Below, in pieces: positions 5,944 to 12,298 of a stretch of DNA of 15,575 bases (position 1 is the first letter of the stretch; every line of letters begins with the position of its first letter). Source of the DNA: Candidatus Methanophagales archaeon (GTDB taxonomy: Archaea; Halobacteriota; Syntropharchaeia; Alkanophagales; Methanospirareceae). The notes under the pieces were generated by a model. The model saw only the letters and a list, made by a program, of their open reading frames with translations. It did not search any database and was not told the DNA's origin. A program made the position numbers and the translations under genes. The stretch is taken from positions 1 through 15,575 of the forward strand of contig JAGLZV010000112.1 in NCBI GenBank assembly GCA_023131215.1, read 5' to 3'.

Positions 5944-6978
5944 TCAATACTTTCCGTATTTAGAGTTCAGGTAGATGAGCGAAATATACCCAAAGCCAAG
6001 GGAAAATATGTAAAAAATGAATCTATCCAACAGGGCAACTGATGCGGCGATCGTAGATGAGATTCCAAAGGAGATGTACAGTGAGATCATCAGCAGCTCT
6101 GTGACTCCGGCTCCTCCGGGCATGAAGATAAAGTAACTCAGGAATATAGACAGGGAAATTACGATTATTATAGCAAAGAAAGAGACGTGATGACCGAGGG
6201 CAAAGAAAAGCACGTAAGTATTCGCAAAAATCAGTATCCAGCCGACAAAAGCCAGGATAACGTTCACGCCGACCTTCTTCTTGTCGTGGGACAGCTTCGA
6301 GAATGTTTGAGCGAACTCCCTTAGCTTCAGCCTGATGTAATCGTCAAAGGTTTGCAGTGTCTTGAACCTCTTTCTGAGGAAGGAAAACGGACCGAAGTAG
6401 TAGATTCTTGAGATGACAGCTTTTCCCTTGAAGCTCTTCCCTTCGTACTTCTCCTTCAGGATGTAACCCGCGATGGGTACACCAATGATGAGAACCAATA
6501 CGAACTCCAATAGTATCTTCACTATCAGGGATACGTTCTGGATGAATATAAGGACGAAGAGCAGTGAACCCATCCCAAAGAATGCCAGAGCGCCTACCCC
6601 GGTAATCCTCTCCACAAAAACCGTAGAGAGACAAGTAGCCTTGTTCACCTTTATCTTCTTCGACAGGAAGTAAGCTTTTAGTGGACCTCCTCCGACCTGC
6701 GGTCCGGGTGTGGCGGTATCCATAAAACTACCGGCAAGTAACATGACTAATAGGGAAAAGAAGGGCGCTTTTTTTATGCCGTTCACGAATATCTGCCACT
6801 TCAAGTTCCTCACCAGAATGGAAGAGGCTTGAAGCACAACAGCTAATATAAGGTAGCGTGGATTTGCACTCACTATTGTGCTGTAAAGATTTGAGAGCCC
6901 GATATTGTGTATTATCAGGATTAGAAGTAGCAAAGTTACGGGAAGCAGCAGAAACTTGAGATTCTTCTTGTTTTTCAT
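5944..6978 (-). CDS. UPF0104 / lysylphosphatidylglycerol synthase-type membrane protein
   Basis: A polytopic membrane protein of 344 residues with about eight hydrophobic segments. It belongs to the UPF0104 family, which groups the flippase part of MprF, YbhN and archaeal AglD-like proteins. Conserved features are the ATPGPQVGGGPLKAYFL region (89-105), the VERITG turn (122-127), and the C-terminal MPGGAGVTE (286-294) followed by LLDR (316-319). Family members are linked with lipid or glycolipid movement, but the substrate of this one is unknown. The start ATG at 6978 lies before the first helix; no good Shine-Dalgarno is visible. Upstream it is separated from the dolichol-kinase-like gene by an apparently inserted GxxExxY gene, and downstream it leads into archaetidylserine synthase. 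Confidence 0.82.
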   Translation of the reverse strand: MKNKKNLKFLLLPVTLLLLILIIHNIGLSNLYSTIVSANPRYLILAVVLQASSILVRNLKWQIFVNGIKKAPFFSLLVMLLAGSFMDTATPGPQVGGGPLKAYFLSKKIKVNKATCLSTVFVERITGVGALAFFGMGSLLFVLIFIQNVSLIVKILLEFVLVLIIGVPIAGYILKEKYEGKSFKGKAVISRIYYFGPFSFLRKRFKTLQTFDDYIRLKLREFAQTFSKLSHDKKKVGVNVILAFVGWILIFANTYVLFFALGHHVSFFAIIIVISLSIFLSYFIFMPGGAGVTELLMISLYISFGISSTIAASVALLDRFIFYIFSLGFGYISLIYLNSKYGKY

Positions 6979-6994
6979 TTTTTTTCAATACTTC

Positions 6995-7025
6995 TTTACC
7001 GCTGAGCCCGCAGAGAACGCGGAGA
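6995..7025 (+). repeat. Left inverted-repeat arm of the GxxExxY unit
   Basis: The 31-base arm begins TTTACCGCTGAG and ends CGCGGAGA. Aligned without gaps to the reverse complement of 7418-7448, it shares the first eight bases exactly and most of the rest, including the repeated CGC-GAG pattern. The GxxExxY stop codon lies in its outer edge, so the last residues of that protein (PRSLRAQR) are encoded by the arm. Confidence 0.6.
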
Positions 7026-7418
7026 ATCAGGAAAATCATTTACCACCCGGCGAATGCCGTCCTTTAGAACCTTGACATTGAAGTTGATCAGCAAGCCCAC
7101 CTTGCAGCCAGAAAGTCTCAGGTAAGAGAGCAACTGGGCCTTGTGAATGGGTGCCAGGTGATCAACGGCCTTGACCTCTACAATGACCGCTTCTTCGACG
7201 AGAAGGTCCAGGCGGTAGCCACAATCCAGCTTCACCTCTCGATAGACCACGGGTAGCGGTTTCTGCTGCTCAACCTTCAAGTCACGTTCTACAAGTTCAA
7301 AAGCCAGGCAGGTCTCGTAGGCGGACTCCAGCAGGCCCGGCCCCAGATCGCGATGTACCTCAATAGCGGCACCGATAATGCTCTCCGTGATCCGGTTCAA
7401 TCTTTCTTTCTTTGTCAT
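6996..7418 (-). CDS. GxxExxY protein (PD-(D/E)xK nuclease-like fold)
   Basis: A member of the GxxExxY family, whose proteins have a PD-(D/E)xK nuclease-like core but no established cellular role. The name motif is G28-L-L-E31-S-A-Y34. The nuclease-like core shows D71 (RLDLLVEE) and E81-V-K83. The ATG at 7418 (MTKKERLNRI) is chosen; a TTG at 7451 would add FTAENAKSAE, which is simply the translation of the repeat arm. The length of 140 residues is slightly above the usual 120-130 because of the repeat-derived tail. The gene is bounded by two inverted arms (6995-7025, 7418-7448) and interrupts a lipid gene cluster. This is how these genes often occur, suggesting mobility together with the arms. 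The motif assignment is solid; the mobility is inferred. Confidence 0.85.
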   Translation of the reverse strand: MTKKERLNRITESIIGAAIEVHRDLGPGLLESAYETCLAFELVERDLKVEQQKPLPVVYREVKLDCGYRLDLLVEEAVIVEVKAVDHLAPIHKAQLLSYLRLSGCKVGLLINFNVKVLKDGIRRVVNDFPDSPRSLRAQR

Positions 7419-7448
7419 CTCAGCGCTCTTCGCGTTCTCGGCGGTAAA
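7418..7448 (-). repeat. Right inverted-repeat arm of the GxxExxY unit
   Basis: Read on the minus strand it begins TTTACCGCCGAG and ends GCGCTGAGA, the final A being the first base of the GxxExxY ATG. It is the partner of 6995-7025. The pattern of CGC and GAG words is like that seen around many GxxExxY genes in other genomes. Confidence 0.6.
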
Positions 7449-7460
7449 CAAATACGTTTT

Positions 7461-8084
7461 TCATGCTATTGGCAGAAAGGACAGGTATCCCAAGGAAATT
7501 ATGTAAGTGAGGATTTGGGCGTTAAACCCTGAGAACAATGGAATTAAAAGGTTATCGTCTATCTTATTGACCACGGTCTCGACTATTGTCGCTGTCCCTG
7601 CCATCACCAGTATTACCAGCCATGAGTATGAGTTCAGGAATACGAACCCTATGAGCAGGTCCACGGCAAACTCCGCCATACAACCCTCAACAGCCCTGTC
7701 CTTCAGCTTTGGTATCCATGTCCTGCCGAACCTCTTGCCGAATATTGCTGCGAAGGCATCTCCTATCGTTGTCATCAGTATGGCTGCCATGGCTATCTCC
7801 TTGGAAAAGACGCTAATGGCTATTATAGCACCTATGAGGAAGAAAACGTTGCCGCTCAACCTGTCTTTCTCATTCTCTCTGTAAAGTTTGTGAAATAAGG
7901 GCAATTTTAGCCTTAGGTCGAGCCTGATGAACTCGACCTCCAGGAATAGTATCAAAAACAAGGTCAATGGTAGCAATATCGCCTCCTTGGGCAGAAAGTA
8001 GTAAAATATGACTATCAGCACGGAGGTGACGTGTACAGCCTTTCTCTGGAGTTCCCTTTTCAGACTGAAATTTTGAGCTTCCAT
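7461..8084 (-). CDS. Dolichol kinase / SEC59-DGK-VTE5 family membrane protein
   Basis: A 207-residue membrane protein of the family containing dolichol kinase, CTP-dependent diacylglycerol kinase and phytol kinase. It would phosphorylate a polyprenol or isoprenoid alcohol at the membrane. Family marks are the N-terminal RKAVHV (14-19), TTIGDAFAAIFGKRFG (105-120), KDRAVEGCMAEF (128-139) and the diagnostic KIDDNLLIPL (174-183) near the end. About six membrane segments are visible. The ATG at 8084 is preceded by GGAAAGGTAG, a usable Shine-Dalgarno that overlaps the stop codon of the truncated toxin upstream. It is the first gene of the lipid cluster that continues through UPF0104 and archaetidylserine synthase. 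It could supply phosphorylated dolichol for glycosylation or salvage geranylgeraniol for lipid or quinone tails; the sequence does not decide. Confidence 0.8.
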   Translation of the reverse strand: MEAQNFSLKRELQRKAVHVTSVLIVIFYYFLPKEAILLPLTLFLILFLEVEFIRLDLRLKLPLFHKLYRENEKDRLSGNVFFLIGAIIAISVFSKEIAMAAILMTTIGDAFAAIFGKRFGRTWIPKLKDRAVEGCMAEFAVDLLIGFVFLNSYSWLVILVMAGTATIVETVVNKIDDNLLIPLFSGFNAQILTYIISLGYLSFLPIA

Positions 8085-8089
8085 TGGTT

Positions 8090-8191
8090 CTACCTTTCCG
8101 GCAGTTCAGAAATAGAGATGACATCATATCCCCTTATTCGCAACCTTTCTACAAGCCCGTAACTGACATTCTCATCTATTACAATCTTCAT
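8090..8191 (-). pseudogene. Truncated DUF5615 (PIN-like) toxin remnant
   Basis: A 33-residue ORF starting MKIVIDENV and ending ELPER is clearly the first strand-helix-strand of a DUF5615 PIN-like protein, with the Asp of the IDEN motif at D6. Normal members run to about 110-120 residues with further acidic residues; here a TAG stops it and the dolichol-kinase gene begins six bases later. The ATG overlaps the stop of the DUF433 gene (ATGA), the normal coupling of this toxin-antitoxin pair. The remaining catalytic residues are missing, so it should be inactive. A short functional protein cannot be fully excluded. Confidence 0.65.
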
Positions 8192-8436
8192 TCATAAACC
8201 GCCTTTTCAGTAGCCAAATAAGCTGCATATTCCAGGCACGCCAGGATATCCTCATGCTTAAGTCTGGGGAAATTTTTTAATATAGTATCAGAATCCTCAC
8301 CGGCTGCCAGATGGCTGAGAATTACATATACCGGGATGCGCGTATCCTTAATACATGGTTCCCCACCGCAGATATCTGGGTCTGAAACTACCGCTTTTTG
8401 ATACAACTTTCTTCCTTCTATATGCACGCCCACCAT
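8188..8436 (-). CDS. DUF433 antitoxin-like protein
   Basis: An 82-residue DUF433 protein, a small DNA-binding-type family commonly paired with DUF5615 PIN-like toxins. The diagnostic segment is GGEPCIKDTRIPVYVILSHL, followed by a helical region with DTILKNFPRLKHEDILACLEYA. The start at 8436 (MVGVHIEG) is preferred because AAGGAG (8446-8451) is nine bases upstream; ATG at 8442 would be too close. A TATA box at 8475-8482 predicts a leader of about 15 bases, so the gene is probably expressed. Its coupled toxin at 8090-8191 is truncated, which leaves this gene as an orphan or lets it serve as an antitoxin in trans. Confidence 0.8.
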   Translation of the reverse strand: MVGVHIEGRKLYQKAVVSDPDICGGEPCIKDTRIPVYVILSHLAAGEDSDTILKNFPRLKHEDILACLEYAAYLATEKAVYE

Positions 8437-8474
8437 TTTCATTCTCCTTTTTTATTGTTTTTACGATATAGTCT

Positions 8475-8482
8475 CTTATAAA
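8475..8482 (-). promoter_or_regulatory. TATA box for the DUF433 gene
   Basis: TTTATAAG on the minus strand is centred about 42 bases before the preferred ATG at 8436. It would start transcription near 8452, just before the Shine-Dalgarno. Confidence 0.5.
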
Positions 8483-8535
8483 TGTTGCTACATTCATTGC
8501 GAGCATAATTTATACTTTAGAACCACGAGAAATAG

Positions 8536-8766
8536 TCACCATTTGATTTCCCCTCGTGCCAGGCGATTCTCATAATCTTCGAGATTTGGCAAATAATCGG
8601 CGAAGTCTGATTCAGCGATTTCTAATGCCTCGTTAAAGAGTGTCCACAATTGCCAGCGAGTACTATCGCTTTTTATCTGCAGAAAGTCTATGAAATCATT
8701 CACTTCCTGGATGAGTGGCTCTGGTAATTCTCGTATTTTGGCAGCGGTCGCTTCATAACCCGTCAT
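8536..8766 (-). CDS. DUF2281-type antitoxin-like protein (orphan)
   Basis: A 76-residue protein with the N-terminal DUF2281 signature: an Ala-rich helix, then ELPEPLIQEVNDFIDFL (13-29), followed by an acidic tail containing W38 and W41. These proteins are usually antitoxins of PIN or RelE-type toxins. No toxin ORF is found on either side: the 8437-8535 stretch downstream contains only the DUF433 promoter. The start at 8766 is chosen because GGAGGGGA sits about seven bases upstream; the frame continues open to 8808, but those residues are charged and unlike the family. It may be a relic, or act on a toxin elsewhere in the genome. Confidence 0.7.
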   Translation of the reverse strand: MTGYEATAAKIRELPEPLIQEVNDFIDFLQIKSDSTRWQLWTLFNEALEIAESDFADYLPNLEDYENRLARGEIKW

Positions 8767-8879
8767 TTTTATTCCCCTCCATTTAGGTAAACTTTTTGTA
8801 TCTTTCATAATAAAAAGCTTATTCCCTTTTTCCCTTTTAGCCTTTTAGCCATATTGTTTTTCGACTTCTACATTGCATC

Positions 8880-9407
8880 TTACACTTTCTTTCTGAAATT
8901 AAGCACTTTTCCTTTTTCAATATCCTCGTTATCATGAATAAGCGTCCCGGAATATTCGCGTTCAAGATAGAAATTCGCACTTTCTATTTCTTCTTTTGCT
9001 TCGGATTCCATGTGTTTTGGCCACACGGAAATAATAGCATCTCTTTTCGAAACCCGGTAAACTTCTTCCAGTAATTTCCTTCTATCCGCCACCTGTGAAA
9101 AATAGTAAGAATGAAAAACATCGTACAGAAGGACTATATCAACAGACTCATCCGCCAAAGAAATTTTCAACTCGCCTGAGGTATCTATTCTTTTTATATT
9201 TTCCAAGCCTGCTGATTCGGCTTTTTGCATCAATTGAGCCAAAGCTTTCTTGTCTTTGTCTAAAGCATACACTTTTCCTTCTTTACCAGCTATTTTCGCT
9301 GCGGGAATCGTATAGGTGCCTGAACCACAGCCAAAATCCAATACGGTCTTGCCTCTTTTGATGCCTGCTTTTTTTAATATTTCAAAAACGTGTGCTTCTA
9401 AGTGCAT
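8880..9407 (-). CDS. Class I SAM-dependent methyltransferase (UbiE/Methyltransf_25-like)
   Basis: A 175-residue Rossmann-fold methyltransferase. Motif I is VLDFGCGSG (22-30), the acidic residue that binds the SAM ribose is D50 in VYALDKD, motif IV is around VDIVLLYDVFHSYY, and the post-motif LLEEVYRVSKRDAIISVWPKH is typical of the UbiE-like small methyltransferases. The substrate cannot be read from sequence. The ATG at 9407 lies within the last codons of the HEPN gene (10-base overlap), so the two are translationally coupled, which is unusual for a housekeeping enzyme and ties it to the HEPN/MNT unit. The protein is complete at both ends. Candidates include a quinone C-methyltransferase, since MqnD and MenA are nearby, or a small-molecule methyltransferase; this is speculation. 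Confidence 0.85.
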   Translation of the reverse strand: MHLEAHVFEILKKAGIKRGKTVLDFGCGSGTYTIPAAKIAGKEGKVYALDKDKKALAQLMQKAESAGLENIKRIDTSGELKISLADESVDIVLLYDVFHSYYFSQVADRRKLLEEVYRVSKRDAIISVWPKHMESEAKEEIESANFYLEREYSGTLIHDNEDIEKGKVLNFRKKV

Positions 9408-9778
9408 TCCTTTAGATACTGGGCTATCTTCTCTACAAATTTTTCTCCATTCTCAAGTATTTCCTTAGCTTCGTCCCCCAATATTACGAAGGTGTATTCA
9501 TAATCCCCTAACTGCCTTTTCTCAAATGCCCTATTTAGTTCTTTACCCATCTCCTTTGGGAAAATGCCCGTCTTAATAAAGTGTTCTCCAAAAGCAGAAA
9601 TCACGCCCCGATGGGATGAAAATGATAAACCCTTTGTAAGCAACATAGCCTCAGCAGAATAAAACATGGCATAGTATGCCCTGGAGACTGAAGACTCACA
9701 ATCTCCATCTTCAAGAAGTATCCTGGCACTTTTAAGATATTTCATCGCCCTTTTGATGAGAGATTCCACTTCTTTCAT
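9398..9778 (-). CDS. HEPN domain protein of a HEPN/MNT toxin-antitoxin pair
   Basis: A 126-residue all-helical HEPN protein. The segment SRAYYAMFYSAEAML (32-46) with R33, and SHRGVISAFGEHFIKTG (55-71) with H56, are the conserved core of the HEPN type that pairs with minimal nucleotidyltransferases. Some HEPN proteins are RNases and the toxins of such pairs; this branch does not show a perfect RxxxxH active site, so RNase activity is uncertain. It overlaps the MNT gene by four bases (ATGA) and the methyltransferase gene by ten, giving a tightly coupled three-gene unit. Confidence 0.88.
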   Translation of the reverse strand: MKEVESLIKRAMKYLKSARILLEDGDCESSVSRAYYAMFYSAEAMLLTKGLSFSSHRGVISAFGEHFIKTGIFPKEMGKELNRAFEKRQLGDYEYTFVILGDEAKEILENGEKFVEKIAQYLKECT

Positions 9779-10089
9779 GCAGGCACACCTTCCCTTCGCA
9801 CATTTATAAGCAACGGGCTATTCACGGTAGAGTAATCTTTTTCTGACACAGGATAAACAGAGATCAACACCTTGTGTTTTAGATTTATCTCGGTGATTAT
9901 CTCTATCATCCTGTCTATTTCCTTTCCAGGAATGATTTCTTCTCCGAGAACTATAAGCAGATCTATGTCTGATTTTTCCGTGGCATCGCCTCTCGCCCAC
10001 GAGCCGTAGAGGATTATATTCTTCAATCTATCGCCATACAGGTTTTCGAGTTCTGCTCTAAACTCCCTGAGAACTTCTTTTATCTTCAT
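9775..10089 (-). CDS. Minimal nucleotidyltransferase (MNT) antitoxin
   Basis: A 104-residue polymerase-beta-type nucleotidyltransferase. The active-site signature is G29-S30-WARG followed by D41-I-D43, which bind the metal and nucleotide. In characterised MntA/HepT pairs the MNT protein neutralises the HEPN toxin by adding AMP groups to it; whether this branch does the same is inferred. The third carboxylate expected on the next strand is not evident (KVLISVYPVS). The start ATG at 10089 is preceded by AGGTG at a short distance. ATTTAAAT around 10110-10117 could be its TATA box, implying a nearly leaderless transcript. Confidence 0.88.
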   Translation of the reverse strand: MKIKEVLREFRAELENLYGDRLKNIILYGSWARGDATEKSDIDLLIVLGEEIIPGKEIDRMIEIITEINLKHKVLISVYPVSEKDYSTVNSPLLINVRREGVPA

Positions 10090-10172
10090 GGCACCTATTC
10101 TTCTTAAGATTTAAATTTTTGGATAATTGCTTTTTGCTGAAATAGTGGCATATGACTATTGTTAAGGTAACT

Positions 10173-12134
10173 TCATAGGTCTATGTATGTTTTTCTTTGG
10201 TAATCTTGAACATCATCAGGATCATTAATATACTCAATAAGTTCCGATAGGATTATTGCGGGGAAAACAGTGTCGCCCATCGAAGCATCTTTAATGATAT
10301 GTGTACCGCCGTGGAAATATCTATGCTGTAAATTATCAAAATGTAATAAAGGTGTAATTTCGTATCTCTTCTGCCACTCATCACCCATCTCCCAGGCAAT
10401 GACCAATTTTATCTGTCGTTCATTTTTTAGCCCTTTTTCAAACTCTTCAATTAGAGCATCAAAAGAATATTTGTATTCAAGAATATCTGGAGCCGAATCA
10501 TATTCTTCAGTCGCTTTACTGCTCTCTATTCCTAACGGATTTTTGTCTTTATCGAAAATATGATTCTCAAATGGTTTTTTAAAGCAGAATCTAAAGATAC
10601 CGTCATACTGTTGATGTTGATTTGTAGCCATCAATTTTATTCCTCTTATGACTCCGCCTGCAAGCAATTGGTTAAATAGTGCTATAACATCTTGTTCATT
10701 TAGAGGCTCAGAAGTAATAGAGGCTTCTTTAAGGGGAAGAAAAACATCTTCCCTTGTTATTATTAAAGGATTCTCTTTTTCGTGGTCTTCTTGTTCTCTT
10801 ATCCAATCATGGATACTTCTTTCCCCAATTATGTCTGGAGGGGCTCCTGTTTCTTCTTTCAAGAATTTTCTCCAAAGTATAAACTTTCTGGCGACATTGG
10901 TAGCGACATGTTGAGCTAAATGTTTTAACTCTGGTTGAAATCCTTTTCTCCCTAAGTCAGGCTCAGCCTCCTCAAAATGTACAATGACATGAGTTACATT
11001 TTGATACCCTATATGTTTTGTCAAAGGGATCATTAATAACTCTCCTTGAGGCATACAATTGGTTGCAAGTTGACAACCTCCACTCAATATCCTTGTACCT
11101 TTTCTCAATTTTACGACTTCATCATTATAATTATTCCAAATATTAGTTGAGTAACAAAAGAAACCATAAACTGATATTTTGTATTTTTCTGCTAATTCTT
11201 TATCTTCAGTATTTAATGCCTTCTTTCCATCTTCTAAAACAAAATCCTTATAATTCCAATAATTATACAAACCATTTAACTTATAATAGCTATCTGGTAA
11301 TCTTGAGGGATCTCTACGTTTTTTAATCAATTCTTCCTGTTTCTTCATAATACTATCCAGTTCTATACATGTGGATATGACTTTATGAGGATAAATGTAC
11401 TCACATTCCTCTATAAGTTTTTCTGTTTTTCGACCATCTTCATCGATTACAGTTAAGTGACAGTTAGAAAGTAAACAGTCTCTATTAAAATAGATCCCAC
11501 CCAAAGGTGTTTTTACCCTTAACACAATTTTCCATTGATCTACAGTGGTTGCTCCCACCCATTTTAAATCCTTTGGATGTATAAAATCTCCAACCAATTT
11601 TAAGGAAAAAGTCGAACCATGATCAATCTCATCAAAAACGTCATGGATTACTTTTGACTTTTGTATTTTAGGCCTCGTTTTAGTTCCACTGTCGTCTTCA
11701 ACCCACTCCCTACCACCTCTTATAGCCCCCACAAAAGAAAAATCAGGCGTTTTTGTGCCAATTTGAAGAAAATTAAAACCATAACCTAAATAAGTAGCCC
11801 CAACCCCTTTATTGCCACGATCATCTTGCCTTTTAAAAGATACATTTGGTGCTAAGAAGCTTTTGAATTGATCCTCAGAAAAACCTACACCATTATCTGT
11901 AACACAAATTGTGTTTTCTTTTAGATCTATCTTAATCCATATAGCTGGTGTATATTTTGTATCCTTTTGTTTTCGATTGTCAACCGCATCTAATGCATTT
12001 TGAATTAATTCAGAAAAAGGGTCAAAATAGCCAGTATAAGATTTTAATATATTCCTTATTTGGCGTTTTATGGTTGCGCTAACTAATTCTGACGAAAGAC
12101 TTGCTTTTAACGGATCCCAATTCTTTAATCCCAT
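10173..12134 (-). CDS. GHKL ATPase with C-terminal nuclease-like domain (MORC-like)
   Basis: A 653-residue protein. The Bergerat ATP-binding fold is complete: E42 and N46 in SELIQNALDAVD, D80-N-G-V-G84, and the glycine-rich lid GNKGVGATYLGYGFN (107-121). The middle part (about 190-420) resembles the S5-type transducer region of MORC/Hsp90-like ATPases in position. In the C-terminal part, YDGIF (D511) and ILEYKY (E553, K555), followed by an EEFEKG helix and a LVIAWEM strand, suggest a PD-(D/E)xK nuclease core. MORC-like ATPases of this layout have been reported in bacterial restriction and conflict systems. A strong Shine-Dalgarno AAGGAGG (12141-12147) precedes the ATG, and an overlooked 50-residue gene ends eleven bases upstream. 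Codons are more AT-rich than in the neighbouring radical SAM gene, hinting at a separate origin. ATPase: firm; nuclease and defence role: inferred. Confidence 0.8.
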   Translation of the reverse strand: MGLKNWDPLKASLSSELVSATIKRQIRNILKSYTGYFDPFSELIQNALDAVDNRKQKDTKYTPAIWIKIDLKENTICVTDNGVGFSEDQFKSFLAPNVSFKRQDDRGNKGVGATYLGYGFNFLQIGTKTPDFSFVGAIRGGREWVEDDSGTKTRPKIQKSKVIHDVFDEIDHGSTFSLKLVGDFIHPKDLKWVGATTVDQWKIVLRVKTPLGGIYFNRDCLLSNCHLTVIDEDGRKTEKLIEECEYIYPHKVISTCIELDSIMKKQEELIKKRRDPSRLPDSYYKLNGLYNYWNYKDFVLEDGKKALNTEDKELAEKYKISVYGFFCYSTNIWNNYNDEVVKLRKGTRILSGGCQLATNCMPQGELLMIPLTKHIGYQNVTHVIVHFEEAEPDLGRKGFQPELKHLAQHVATNVARKFILWRKFLKEETGAPPDIIGERSIHDWIREQEDHEKENPLIITREDVFLPLKEASITSEPLNEQDVIALFNQLLAGGVIRGIKLMATNQHQQYDGIFRFCFKKPFENHIFDKDKNPLGIESSKATEEYDSAPDILEYKYSFDALIEEFEKGLKNERQIKLVIAWEMGDEWQKRYEITPLLHFDNLQHRYFHGGTHIIKDASMGDTVFPAIILSELIEYINDPDDVQDYQRKTYIDL

Positions 12135-12145
12135 TTTATTCCTCC

Positions 12146-12298
12146 TTATAAACCTTTAATATATCCCTCTTTGATAAACTTCTTCCCTTCCAAAACATTT
12201 CCAAAATCATCCCTTATCTTTACCTCAGCATAATCATATCCAATGAACTCTTGATATTTAAATCTTTCACCGCAACGTATATATTTCCCTCGTCTCAC
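12146..12298 (-). CDS. Small 50-residue protein between radical SAM and GHKL ATPase
   Basis: An open frame starting GTG (12296-12298), which overlaps the radical SAM stop by four bases (GTGA), and ending TAA at 12146, eleven bases before the ATPase ATG. Its stop overlaps the Shine-Dalgarno of the ATPase. The product is basic at the start (MRRGKYIRCGERF) and contains YDYAEVKIRDDFGN and a lysine-rich end. No other start lies close upstream, because a TGA stands three codons before the GTG. I do not recognise a family. Position, coupling on both sides and low-complexity-free composition favour a real gene, either a partner of the ATPase or the remnant of a longer gene. Confidence 0.55.
   Translation of the reverse strand: MRRGKYIRCGERFKYQEFIGYDYAEVKIRDDFGNVLEGKKFIKEGYIKGL

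Noticed and set aside
7419..7451. TTG start extending the GxxExxY protein by eleven residues
   Set aside because: The extension is the translation of the inverted-repeat arm; the ATG at 7418 begins the conserved part. It could still be used, as no Shine-Dalgarno decides.
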